A DNA stretch of 64,000 bases. Source: Oxalobacteraceae bacterium (GTDB lineage: Bacteria; Pseudomonadota; Gammaproteobacteria; Burkholderiales; Burkholderiaceae_D). Made by a program: the position numbers and the translations under genes. A model generated the notes under the pieces. It was not told the origin of the DNA. It was given only the letters and a program-made list of their open reading frames with translations, and ran no database searches. Below, in pieces: positions 54,091 through 63,107 of the stretch; position 1 is the first letter of the stretch, and every line of letters begins with the position of its first letter. The stretch is from NCBI GenBank assembly GCA_027484285.1, contig JAIXTG010000200.1, positions 1 through 64,000 of the forward strand, written 5' to 3'.

Positions 54091-54104
54091 AGAACGAATG
54101 TTCT
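54091..54104. promoter_or_regulatory. Operator AGAACGAATGTTCT
   Basis: Inside the 18-nt spacer of TTGACG-N18-TACAAT (minus). Confidence 0.75.
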
Positions 54105-54155
54105 GTCGTCAAGAGACAAACAATCAATCAGCTGACTACGCCGCCACGCGCGTGC

Positions 54156-54647
54156 TCATGACAGCAGCCACCAGACCAGCAGCACCACAAGGGCCAACAG
54201 GCCTACCAGGGTGACGGCACAGCCTTTCAAGGGAGGCAGCTCAATCACCTCCTCTTCCTTGGGCTGGCGGTAGCGCTTTTTGATTTGCCCGAAACGGTCA
54301 AAGTAATGGCTGACTTTTCCGTATTGGCTTTCCAGGCGCGACCAGCGATCCGATTGCACCTGTCGGACAGCCGAATACACGTTGTTGGCCAGATCCATCT
54401 GCCGTTGGGAGTCAGCACCTGCGAATAATTCACGCCAGAAGATGTCCACGGCCTCGCGCAGTGCTGGGCCGGCGCTGTCCTCCGGGGTCAATTCCCGCTC
54501 CAGCCGTGCCAGCATCAGCTTCTGCTCTTTTTGCGGTAAGCGGATGTCGCGCTGCTGGGCAATGCGATAACAGTTGTCACCGACCGGCTTGAGCCGCGTG
54601 TTTGCGCGCTTGACCGTGCTGACGGCTTCAGACTTGGTCATCCTCAA
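54156..54647 (-). CDS. Hypothetical protein with C-terminal TM
   Basis: Ends GCAVTLVGLLALVVLLVWWLLS. Confidence 0.6.
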   Translation of the reverse strand: MRMTKSEAVSTVKRANTRLKPVGDNCYRIAQQRDIRLPQKEQKLMLARLERELTPEDSAGPALREAVDIFWRELFAGADSQRQMDLANNVYSAVRQVQSDRWSRLESQYGKVSHYFDRFGQIKKRYRQPKEEEVIELPPLKGCAVTLVGLLALVVLLVWWLLS

Positions 54648-54655
54648 GCCAACGA

Positions 54656-54844
54656 TTACTGACCGGATTTGCCTTGATGGTAGTCATCTTGGCTTGGCAA
54701 TTCGCGCCAATCCGGCTTCACCTCTCGGGCCAGGTAGTCGGCCAATGGCAGGGGCAGCCCGTTGCCGCCAGTGTCTTGGACTTGAACATCGGTCGGTTGG
54801 CCGTTGGTGTAGATGACGTAAAGCCCACGGTAGCTGCTTGCCAT
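54656..54844 (-). CDS. Small hypothetical protein
   Basis: MASSYRGLYVIYTNGQPTDVQVQDTGGNGLPLPLADYLARE; SD-like AGGAGAG. Confidence 0.6.
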   Translation of the reverse strand: MASSYRGLYVIYTNGQPTDVQVQDTGGNGLPLPLADYLAREVKPDWRELPSQDDYHQGKSGQ

Positions 54845-54887
54845 TGAATCTCTCCTGCTGGGGGTGATGTATGGGCAACATCATATG

Positions 54888-54901
54888 AGAACATATGTTC
54901 T
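54888..54901. promoter_or_regulatory. Operator AGAACATATGTTCT
   Basis: Perfect palindrome inside TTGACG-N18-TATGAT (minus). Confidence 0.75.
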
Positions 54902-54905
54902 TTCG

Positions 54906-55113
54906 TCAATCAACCACAACCACCTCCACCGCCTCCCGCAGCCGCTCCCGGCTCAAATGGGCATAGCGGCTGGTCGTGCGTATATCGGCGTGCCCCAGCA
55001 GCTCCTGCACCTCATACAGGCTGCGCCCCGCATTCACCAGAAAGCTGGCAAAGCTGCGCTGCAGGTCATGGGTGCGCAAGTCCGGCAAGCCGGCCTGGGT
55101 TCGTGCCGTGTCT
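54906..55113 (-). pseudogene. Tyrosine integrase C-terminal remnant
   Basis: PDLRTHDLQRSFASFLVNAGRSLYEVQELLGHADIRTTSRYAHLS; HxxR box reads HDLQ. Confidence 0.8.
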
Positions 55114-55345
55114 CAGCTATAGAAAATGGATAAGAAAAGCCGCCGGGTTGGGTGCCGAAAAAGTAAAAACTCCACATGTTGCCGTGCGTGGTTCGAGGCT
55201 ATCGAGTGATCCACCGCCTTGTGAGCGGTGAACGACTGCCGTAGGCGGACGGAAAGCCGGAATACGCGAGAATACTTGTCAACGGGAATACCATTACAAT
55301 TTATATCGCACCACCATCTACCCCACAATCCAACAGGAGAAAGCC

Positions 55346-56203
55346 GTGCCCGCATTCAAAGGTAAAAGTACGACGGTAGATGAAGCAGAAGTGACGATTA
55401 ACTCAAAAATCAGCAACACAATTACGGGCTTTACCAGCGAAGATTTCGTCTTTTTTGACTTCACCTTCACAGCCGCTGAATACATGCGGTATTTCATCAA
55501 CGTTGCGAAGCAAGGGAATGACCTGCTTTTTACGACCCACAGCGTCCGCACAGGAAAAGTCGCTTCAACGAACAGCATTAAGGATGTTTATACCGCCAAC
55601 GGAATAGAATTCCTGGAGGTTGGGCTAAACGAAGGTCAAGATGGATACGAAACCCCTTCTTTTGCCATTGCGAAAGGAAGCACTTCCGAGTCAGCGGCCG
55701 CGGCGATTAAGGAAACGATGAACTGGGATTTGTTTCTCATTGCTGGTGGCAGTTCGTCTGAAACCCTTTACGGGATGCAAGGCTCATTCAATATCATCTT
55801 TGACAATGCTGGTGACGACCGAATCTTCGGCGGCTCTGAAAATGATTTTTCTGTGGGGTCTGGAAACGATACGCTGACAGGCGGCGAAGGACAGGACACT
55901 TACCTTTTTGAATCCCTTGCATCTTTCGGCGCAAATGGGAGACTCGCCTTCACCAAGACGATTACCAATTTCGATACCTCTCAAGACTTTATCAACTTGG
56001 AGCTTCTTGCATCAGCCTACAAAATGCGCTTCAACAGTACGGCGACTTCGTCGAATTGGAAACGGGGCGATATCATTTTTGAGGTGAACGGTAGCGACGG
56101 TTGGATTCTTGGAAACACCGATCGGGACCGTGACCCAGAATTCAAAATCGTGTTGACTGGCGTGACCTCGATTTCAATGAATAACATCGACATCGGCCAG
56201 TAA
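55346..56203 (+). CDS. RTX-type calcium-binding repeat protein
   Basis: IIFDNAGDDRIFGGSENDFSVGSGNDTLTGGEGQDTYLFE. Confidence 0.75.
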   Translation: MPAFKGKSTTVDEAEVTINSKISNTITGFTSEDFVFFDFTFTAAEYMRYFINVAKQGNDLLFTTHSVRTGKVASTNSIKDVYTANGIEFLEVGLNEGQDGYETPSFAIAKGSTSESAAAAIKETMNWDLFLIAGGSSSETLYGMQGSFNIIFDNAGDDRIFGGSENDFSVGSGNDTLTGGEGQDTYLFESLASFGANGRLAFTKTITNFDTSQDFINLELLASAYKMRFNSTATSSNWKRGDIIFEVNGSDGWILGNTDRDRDPEFKIVLTGVTSISMNNIDIGQ

Positions 56204-56221
56204 GAGCGGTTGCGGTCGGCA

Positions 56222-56260
56222 GGGCAAACAAAGGGAGGGCAAACAAAGGGACACTCACTT
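56222..56260. repeat. Tandem GGGCAAACAAAGGGA plus left arm of a 20-bp inverted repeat
   Basis: 15-mers at 56222-56236 and 56237-56251; AAACAAAGGGACACTCACTT at 56241-56260. Confidence 0.7.
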
Positions 56261-56624
56261 TGTTTAGTCCTTTGCTTCTGTCATTTTGAAATGCATCACC
56301 GCTGCACTACCCGCATCCGCCGATCAGGCTTGCGTCTAAAGTCAAACTTGCCTATTCCGTCTGTTCTCCGCCACGCGCGCTTGACCCGGTCTGCGTGCGG
56401 CTTCTAGATTGCGCGCTTCATCACGGGCGTGATGAAACGAGTTTGACGGCTCGCTCAACAGACTGGCGCCATGGCGTATTTCGCTCTGGCCGTCCGCTTG
56501 TCTGCTCTATGGTGGGCTGGGCGGGGAAGCCGCAAGGCTTGCCGGGTGGTCTGTCCGGTCCGTCACCTCGTCCAGATCCACCACCCTCATTGACGGTGAG
56601 GGTTACTTCAAGTGATTACAGACC

Positions 56625-56870
56625 ATGACTCCCCCCCGCTCTATCCGGCGTCCGGGCCATCGCTTGCCTGCAAAGTCCTGCAAAGCGCTTCCGCAACCGC
56701 GTCACGTCACCGTCGGCACGCTCTGGTGCCGCGACAGTGCCATTCCATGGATCCGCTTGCGCGGGCACTGGCTGAAGCAAGCCGGCTTTACGCCGCAATC
56801 GCTGGTGGCGGTGGTGGTGCTGCCGGGGCGGCTGGAATTAACGCTGGTGGCGTCGGCGCAGAAGGTGTAA
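56625..56870 (+). CDS. SymE-family toxin-like protein
   Basis: PWIRLRGHWLKQAGFTPQSLVAVVVLPGRLELT. Confidence 0.75.
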   Translation: MTPPRSIRRPGHRLPAKSCKALPQPRHVTVGTLWCRDSAIPWIRLRGHWLKQAGFTPQSLVAVVVLPGRLELTLVASAQKV

Positions 56871-57086
56871 GCCGCAAGCCTCACCGCGTTGCTGGTGGTG
56901 GGGCTTGAAACAGCGTGCGTGTTTCTTTGTTTTGCTTTCGAACCTACTGGATGTAACCGACGTAGAACTGCGCGAGTTGCCGGAACGGGTGCCGAAAAAA
57001 GTAAAACCCGATACGCTGCCGTGCGGGGTTCGCTGCTACCGAGTTACCCACCGCCTGGTGAGCGGTGGGCGACTAGCGGATGAACG

Positions 57087-57160
57087 AAGTGAGTGTCCCT
57101 TTGTTTTCTCCCTTTGTTTTCACCTTTGTTTTCTTTGTTTTTATCCCTTTGTTTTTTTGG
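57087..57160. repeat. Right arm of the inverted repeat and (C)CTTTGTTTT repeats
   Basis: AAGTGAGTGTCCCTTTGTTT at 57087-57106, then further CTTTGTTTT copies. Confidence 0.65.
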
Positions 57161-57189
57161 CTCGACTGGCAGCACCGGAGGAAATTGAC

Positions 57190-57504
57190 ATGACCGCACA
57201 AGCACAACGCTCCCATGACGATACTGTGGTCGACCTGTTGAAGGCCGATCCGGCGTTCGCCAACGAATATCTGTCCGTCGCGCTCGACGAAGTCGACCAA
57301 CCCGGTGGCCATCATGCGCTGCTGACCGCACTGCGGCATATCGCTGAGGCGCAAGGGATGGCTGCTGTCGCAGAACGAGCGGGTCTCCCTCGCGAATCGC
57401 TTTACCGGGCGCTGGGCCCGGACGGCAACCCCACGCTGAAGACACTGCTCGCGGTGCTGCAAGCGTCGGGACTGCAGTTATCAGTAGCCCGGGTTTCGGC
57501 CTGA
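57190..57504 (+). CDS. Addiction-module antidote-like HTH protein (no adjacent RelE-type toxin)
   Basis: YLSVALDEVDQPGGHHALLTALRHIAEAQGMAAVAERAGLPRESLYRALGPDGNPTLKTLLAVLQASGL. Confidence 0.8.
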   Translation: MTAQAQRSHDDTVVDLLKADPAFANEYLSVALDEVDQPGGHHALLTALRHIAEAQGMAAVAERAGLPRESLYRALGPDGNPTLKTLLAVLQASGLQLSVARVSA

Positions 57505-57537
57505 GCCTGCAGTGAACGACCCCGGAAGCAAACAGCG

Positions 57538-57825
57538 ATGAGCACTGCATTCGACAGCATCAAGGCCGGGCTACTGGAGGCCATCGCCCACGCCGAGCGC
57601 CAGCCGGTCAAGGCCAAGATCCATCGCCCGCGCCCCATCAACGTCAAAGCCCTGCGGGCAAAGGTCGGCATGACGCAAGAACAGTTCGCTGCCCGCTTCG
57701 GTTTCTCGACCGCTACGCTGCGACACTGGGAGCGCGGTGATCGCGCACCACACGGCCCGGCGCTGGTGCTGCTCAACGTCATCGAGCACAATCCGGCAGC
57801 GGTGATCGAGGCGTTGAACGGATAG
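57538..57825 (+). CDS. XRE/HigA-like antitoxin-type HTH protein
   Basis: VKALRAKVGMTQEQFAARFGFSTATLRHWERGDRAPHGPALVLLNVIEHNP. Confidence 0.8.
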   Translation: MSTAFDSIKAGLLEAIAHAERQPVKAKIHRPRPINVKALRAKVGMTQEQFAARFGFSTATLRHWERGDRAPHGPALVLLNVIEHNPAAVIEALNG

Positions 57826-58028
57826 CGTTACTGCCTTTCGGCGGCGGCCTGCCCGGGCGGTCGCGAGCCGAGGGCAAACCTACCGCAGGAACGCCCCTCC
57901 GACGCGAATACAGCCCCATAGCGCGATTTTTCGGGCTCGCTCCGCATCCTGCGCCACCTTCCCCGAGAATTGCGCTCAGTGCCCGGTCTTCGCGGTAGCA
58001 TCCACCGTCTCAATCTTGCTGAACCGCC

Positions 58029-58343
58029 ATGCCCAGCACTACCCCACCGCCGCTGACCCCCGTCGATCCAAACGCCCTGCTGGACTGGGCACGCCGGGTG
58101 CTGCGCGCCCGAAGTGATCGCGAACTGGCGACGATCTTGGGCGTTACTGCCCCGCAAATCTCGAAGATCCGCCACGGCAAGCCACTCAAGGCGCTGATCC
58201 TCGCGAACCTGCTGGCTGCGACCGATGTGAAGCTGTGGGATTTGGAGAAGAAGGTCAGGCAGACGCCGGAGGATTGGCGGGAGCGGGTGCAGGCGGGAAC
58301 GAAGAAGCAGGGATTAGAAAACAAAAACCCCACCGCCTTGTGA
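58029..58343 (+). CDS. Small HTH protein, paralogue of left-edge gene
   Basis: RARSDRELATILGVTAPQISKIRHGKPLKALILANLLAATDVKLWDLEKKVRQTPEDWRERV. Confidence 0.75.
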   Translation: MPSTTPPPLTPVDPNALLDWARRVLRARSDRELATILGVTAPQISKIRHGKPLKALILANLLAATDVKLWDLEKKVRQTPEDWRERVQAGTKKQGLENKNPTAL

Positions 58344-58352
58344 GCAGTGGGG
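58328..58352 (-). terminator. Intrinsic terminator of S-layer-like gene
   Basis: CCCCACCGCCTTGTGAGCAGTGGGG followed on minus by TTTTTGTTTTC. Confidence 0.7.
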
Positions 58353-58407
58353 TTGCACTACGATGCCATCAACCGTCAAGAAGACGATCGACGCCTTCCT
58401 GACTTCA

Positions 58408-61257
58408 TTAGGAAGCGATGGTCAGGATCTGGGCAGCGATGGACGATCCATCAATGTCCAGAGTGCCGGTTACCTTGATCGCCACGTCAGTGCCTGCAGT
58501 GAAGCCTGCAGAAGCACCTGTGGTGCCGTTGTCGTTCGACACGACGATGTAGGTATCACCGCCGAACACAAACCACTCGGCAGCTGCGTTGGTTCCACCG
58601 TTTTGGTCAGCTGCAGCGTTCAGGTATTGGGTCAACGTTGCACCAGCACCCAGAACCACTTCGGCTGCATCCCACTGTGCCGCAGTCATCGCAGCCAGCG
58701 TACCAGTCGAGGCGTCAGCAAGATCAATAGTATCGCCAACTGCGAGGTCGGTGATGGTCAGCGAACCAGCTGCCGCACCTGCAGCGTTGACATCAAACAC
58801 ATCGTTGCCAGCACCGCCGGTGAAGACGTCAGTACCACCGGTGTAAGCGATGGTGTCGACACCAGCACCGCCGTTGATATTGTCGTTCGTGTTTGCGTGG
58901 CCGGTCAGCGCGTCAACGCCGTTCGAACCGACGATGGTCACGTTTTCACCGATTGTGGTGTTCAGCGACGTGTAGGTAACACCGTTGTCAGTGACTTTCC
59001 CGACCGCCACAGCGCTTGCGTCCATGCGGGTGACTGCAGTGCTACCAGTTGCGGTCAGAATCAGGCCAGCATCGCCAGACACGTTCACGGTTTTCGCAGC
59101 AGCGGCAGTCAGAACCAAGGTGTTCTGGTGAGCCGTGGTGTTGGTGTCGTCGCTCACCACATTGATGGTCTCGACACCAGCGATCGTCAGTGCGGAAGCT
59201 TGGGTTTGTGCAGCAGCAGATTCCAGCGTTACCCGGAACGAGTCTGCGGTGCCCGTTGCGTCAACCAGATTGACAGCCATCGTCTGCGTCGCATTAGCGG
59301 TCAGCCTGAGGCCAGCACCTGCAGCGACGTTGTTATATGTCACGCCACCCGTAACCGCACCGTTGGTGAGGTTGGAGAAACCTGCTGCGTTGTAGGCGCC
59401 AGTAGCAGCAGCACCGAGGCCCAGCGTCTCGAAGCCGGAGATTCGCGGCTGGGAAACCGGTGCGCTAAACGTAGCGGCAGCAACGTTCAACACCAGAGTG
59501 TCGGTATCTGCACCACCATTCAGCGAACCGCCCGTTCCGAGGTCAGCGGAAATGGTGACGGTATCGGCACCTGCGCCCATATTGATGGCCTTCGTGGTAG
59601 CGCCGATCGAAATCGTGTCGCCGCCAGAACCACCGGTGAAGGTCACATTGTCGCCGAGTGCAGTACCCAGCGAAACACCACCAGTGTTCGTCACATTGAT
59701 GGCGCTCACCGAGGCTAGCGTCTGGGCCGTGAGGGTCAGAGCAGCGTTACCCGAAACGTTCAGCGTGGTCAGATCCGCTGCGGTCAGTCCAGCAATCGTC
59801 GATGCCGTGCCGTTGGAGGCGATGTTGATGGTCGTGAAACCGTCATCAGCATCGGTGCCCGCTTCGGTATCAGTGATCACGCCTGCGGTCAGGCCGTTAA
59901 CGTTCAGCGCCAGCGTGTTGGCGGTCGGGGTTGCGGTCAGAGCACCGCGGCCAATGCCGAGCGTGCCACCCGTACCAGTCAGCGTGACAGAGGTCAGTGC
60001 GCTCGAGTTGATCGTCGAGTTGCCGTAGCTGTTCAGGGTAACGCTAGCAATCGTGCCAGCAGCCGTGCCGGAAGCAGCATTGGCATCAGCGATAGTGACT
60101 TCGCCGTTGTTAATTGCGGCGCGACCAGTACCAGCAGCGCCAGCGACTCGGGTTTGCGTAGCAATCTGAGTAACGCTGACTTCTGTGGTGGACGCACTGC
60201 CAGTCACGTTAACAGCGCTCAGCGTAAGTCCATCGCCTGCGTCATCAGAGCCACCAGAGACCGCTCCGGTATTCGACACGATGACTTTGCTGCCACCGGT
60301 CACGTTGATCGCGCCTTGGGTTGCCGCTGTCGCACCCGAGGCATCTGCCAGTGTGGCGGCGACCGCGTTAACCGTAACAACACCGGCAGCAGCCGTGGTG
60401 GCGCCGACGGTAGTCGTGCCGGACGTCACGCCTGTGGCGTTGACAGTCACGTTGTTACCGCCGTTGATTGCAACGTTGGTCGCGGCTTGGGATGCAACGG
60501 TTGCAACCACATTGTGGGTCGCTGCAGCAGTGATCGTCTGAGCAGCACCGAAGGTATTGGTGTTCAGTGCCGTGGTGTCTGCAAAGCCGGCGGTGGTGTT
60601 CAGCGTGATTGCACCGCCCGAAGTGACGTTGACCGTCTCAATGCTGGTGGTAGACGCGCCGACCGGAACGGCAGTGATCGCTGCGGTTTGAATCCAGTTC
60701 AGGGTGTCATTGCCGGCACCGCCGTTGATCTGGTCACCAACGGTCAGCGTGGCTACACCTGCAGCCTCACCTGCGTTGAACGTGTCATTGCCGGCGGTAC
60801 CGGTGAATGCCGGGCCCTGATCCATACCAGTAGTGAGCGTGAAAGTGCTGCCCGTCGGAGCCGTCGTGCCGCCGCTGAACGCGCTCGACGAATCGCTCGT
60901 GCCCAGTGCCGTGTCGCTGACTTCCGCTGCCTTGCGGCCCAGTTTCTGGGTGCCCAGGAACGCGGTCTTGCCGTTGAACGAAGCCGTCAGGTCGCCGTCG
61001 AGGAAACGCACCGATGCGGAACCGTTGACGTTCGACAGCTGGAACGTGATGGTCTGGGTCTCGGACTTCAGGGTCACGGTGCGGCCCGAAGCGCGCACGG
61101 TGAACTCGGAGGCCAGGCCTTCGATGTTGATGATGTCGCCGGAAACCAGCTTGCCAGCGATGGTGACGCGGGTGGCGTCGCCTGCGATGTTGTAGGTGTC
61201 GGCGCCAGTGGCGTCCTTGAACGTCTTACGGCCCGTCGCTACGGTAAATGTAGGCAT
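58408..61257 (-). CDS. S-layer/RTX-like surface protein
   Basis: 949 aa Ala/Thr/Gly-rich beta repeats; GTAGNDTFNAGE, INGGAGVDTIAYTGGTDVFTGGAGNDVFDV. Confidence 0.8.
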   Translation of the reverse strand: MPTFTVATGRKTFKDATGADTYNIAGDATRVTIAGKLVSGDIINIEGLASEFTVRASGRTVTLKSETQTITFQLSNVNGSASVRFLDGDLTASFNGKTAFLGTQKLGRKAAEVSDTALGTSDSSSAFSGGTTAPTGSTFTLTTGMDQGPAFTGTAGNDTFNAGEAAGVATLTVGDQINGGAGNDTLNWIQTAAITAVPVGASTTSIETVNVTSGGAITLNTTAGFADTTALNTNTFGAAQTITAAATHNVVATVASQAATNVAINGGNNVTVNATGVTSGTTTVGATTAAAGVVTVNAVAATLADASGATAATQGAINVTGGSKVIVSNTGAVSGGSDDAGDGLTLSAVNVTGSASTTEVSVTQIATQTRVAGAAGTGRAAINNGEVTIADANAASGTAAGTIASVTLNSYGNSTINSSALTSVTLTGTGGTLGIGRGALTATPTANTLALNVNGLTAGVITDTEAGTDADDGFTTINIASNGTASTIAGLTAADLTTLNVSGNAALTLTAQTLASVSAINVTNTGGVSLGTALGDNVTFTGGSGGDTISIGATTKAINMGAGADTVTISADLGTGGSLNGGADTDTLVLNVAAATFSAPVSQPRISGFETLGLGAAATGAYNAAGFSNLTNGAVTGGVTYNNVAAGAGLRLTANATQTMAVNLVDATGTADSFRVTLESAAAQTQASALTIAGVETINVVSDDTNTTAHQNTLVLTAAAAKTVNVSGDAGLILTATGSTAVTRMDASAVAVGKVTDNGVTYTSLNTTIGENVTIVGSNGVDALTGHANTNDNINGGAGVDTIAYTGGTDVFTGGAGNDVFDVNAAGAAAGSLTITDLAVGDTIDLADASTGTLAAMTAAQWDAAEVVLGAGATLTQYLNAAADQNGGTNAAAEWFVFGGDTYIVVSNDNGTTGASAGFTAGTDVAIKVTGTLDIDGSSIAAQILTIAS

Positions 61258-61423
61258 TGTGGAATTGCTCCTGTGATTAGGCTACGTATCTAGCCGGGCA
61301 CCGCATCCGGCGCCCGACAACTGACTGTGGCATCGGTCAGACCTTTGCCAGCAGTTACGGCCTCACTGTAGGTTCGGCAACGAAAATTTCCTGTGAACAC
61401 CGTCACAATTTTTGAAATTGTTA

Positions 61424-63076
61424 TTAAAGCCGGTAGTTCAGCCCCAGCAGGATCTGGGTGACGTCGAGGGTCGATAGGCCGATGTTGGAGCGGTCGCGGA
61501 TGCTTTCAATTTCAATAACCACTGCCCACGGGCTGCGCGGGTTGGGGCCGGGCACCCAAACGGCTTCGAGCTTGGCGGCCAGCCGGTTGACCCAGCGGCG
61601 AGAGCCGCCGGCGAGCAGCGGACTATAAGCGTCGTCGTCGCGGGTGTGGGCTGCGATCAGCAAGGCGCCGAGCTGCAGGTTGGGCTGCGCCTGCCAGCGG
61701 CTGAAGGCGAGGGTTTCGGCGCGCAGGCTGTCGCCGCCGGGGCGGTCGTTGGCGGCGAGGTCGCGGCCCAGCCGCAGCTGGCCGCCCCACTGCAGGCCGG
61801 TGCGTCCGCATTCGGCGCCCGCGCCCAGCCACGGGATCAGGGCGTCATAGGCACTCGCTCCGGAAAACCGCCGCTGGTCGAGGTCGGCACGGCCACTGAT
61901 GATGCAGGCGCCGACTGGCACGCGCAGGCCGCCGCTGGCTTGCAGCTGGCTCACGCCGCGGCCGTCGAAGCGCAGCTCGCGCACTGACCCGGCCGCAAAC
62001 AGCACCGCGCCGTCCTGGCCGCGCCACGGCACCGGCCGGCGCCAGCTGCCGGTCGCGCTCGCGTCCCACTGGTCTTGTGCGGACTGGCTGGCGTGAAGCC
62101 GGTGGCGCAGCGCGACGGTGGCGTCGGCCTGCCGGCCGGCGTCGAGCTCGAAGCGGCGGCTGGCGGATGCGCGCAGCTCGCCGAAGCTGTCGGCACGCGG
62201 CTGGTAGCTGGGGTCGAGCAGCAGGGTGGCGGGCACGCCGTCGAGCGTGAGGCGCAGCGCGGATACCGACAGGCCGTAGTTGGCATTGCTGGTGTGGCCT
62301 GCGAAAGCGCCGACGTCGCCCTGCCAGCCGCGCCAGCGGCGCGCGCTGCTGATATTGCGGCGCACGGCTTCGATGTCGGTGCGCAGTGCGGGCGGCGGAT
62401 CGAAGTTCTGCTCGACATGCGCGAGCATGCGGTCGGCGGTGTCGAGCTCATTGAGGCGGTAATGGGCGATCGCGAGATCGAGCCACGCGCCGGCATAGCT
62501 GGGCTGGACCAGCACCACGCGCTCGAGTGCATGGACGGCCACTGCCGGGCGGCCGGCGGCCAGTGCGGTGGTGCCGAGCAGGTAGTCGTAATCGGGGTCG
62601 CCGGTGCCGGCGTCTTCATGGGCGGCGACGAGGCTGAACGCGGCCTCGGCGTTGCCGGCAGCGATCAGGGCCTGCACTTGCGTGCGCAGGGTGGCGAGAT
62701 AGCTGGTGGCTTCGGCGCTTGCTGCCGTGGCGGCGGATTCGGTGGGCTCAGTGGCCTCGCTCGCTTGAGTGACCTTGTTAGCTTCGGTGGCCTTGTGAGC
62801 GTCAGTAGCCTTGCTGGCGTCGGTGGCCTTGCTGGCCTCAGTCGGCTGGCCACTGACCGGGATGCCGGCGCCGCCGGCTGCCTGCGCGGGGGCGATGACG
62901 AGCGCGAAGGACAGGACGCCGCCAAGCGCCTGCAGTGCGACGGCATGCGGGCGCCGCTTTGCCAGTCTGGCGAGGCGTGCGGCTGTGGCAAGGCAGGCAT
63001 CACGCACACGGCGGGCGAGCACCAACGGGCGCGGTCGTGCCGCGCCGGCGTGGACTGGAGCCGGTGGTGTTTTCAA
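61424..63076 (-). CDS. TPR protein with C-terminal outer-membrane beta-barrel-like domain
   Basis: TPR-like YLLGTTALAAGRPAVAVHALERVVLVQPSYAGAWLDLAIAHYRL; alternating hydrophobic C-terminus ending LLGLNYRL. Confidence 0.65.
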   Translation of the reverse strand: MKTPPAPVHAGAARPRPLVLARRVRDACLATAARLARLAKRRPHAVALQALGGVLSFALVIAPAQAAGGAGIPVSGQPTEASKATDASKATDAHKATEANKVTQASEATEPTESAATAASAEATSYLATLRTQVQALIAAGNAEAAFSLVAAHEDAGTGDPDYDYLLGTTALAAGRPAVAVHALERVVLVQPSYAGAWLDLAIAHYRLNELDTADRMLAHVEQNFDPPPALRTDIEAVRRNISSARRWRGWQGDVGAFAGHTSNANYGLSVSALRLTLDGVPATLLLDPSYQPRADSFGELRASASRRFELDAGRQADATVALRHRLHASQSAQDQWDASATGSWRRPVPWRGQDGAVLFAAGSVRELRFDGRGVSQLQASGGLRVPVGACIISGRADLDQRRFSGASAYDALIPWLGAGAECGRTGLQWGGQLRLGRDLAANDRPGGDSLRAETLAFSRWQAQPNLQLGALLIAAHTRDDDAYSPLLAGGSRRWVNRLAAKLEAVWVPGPNPRSPWAVVIEIESIRDRSNIGLSTLDVTQILLGLNYRL

Positions 63077-63107
63077 TCTGCGGTGGCTGTGCTTCGTTCT
63101 TTTTGCT

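Noticed and set aside
57099-57160. T-rich CTTTGTTTT repeats considered as a terminator array
   Set aside because: No GC-rich hairpin directly precedes them; treated as part of the dispersed AACAAAGGG repeat.
60154-61293. 379-aa plus-strand ORF antisense to second S-layer-like gene
   Set aside because: Compositional artefact; the minus-strand ORF has RTX/S-layer motifs.
62665-63009. 114-aa Pro/Arg-rich ORF overlapping the TPR protein
   Set aside because: Out-of-frame reading of the same KAT repeat DNA; no independent support.
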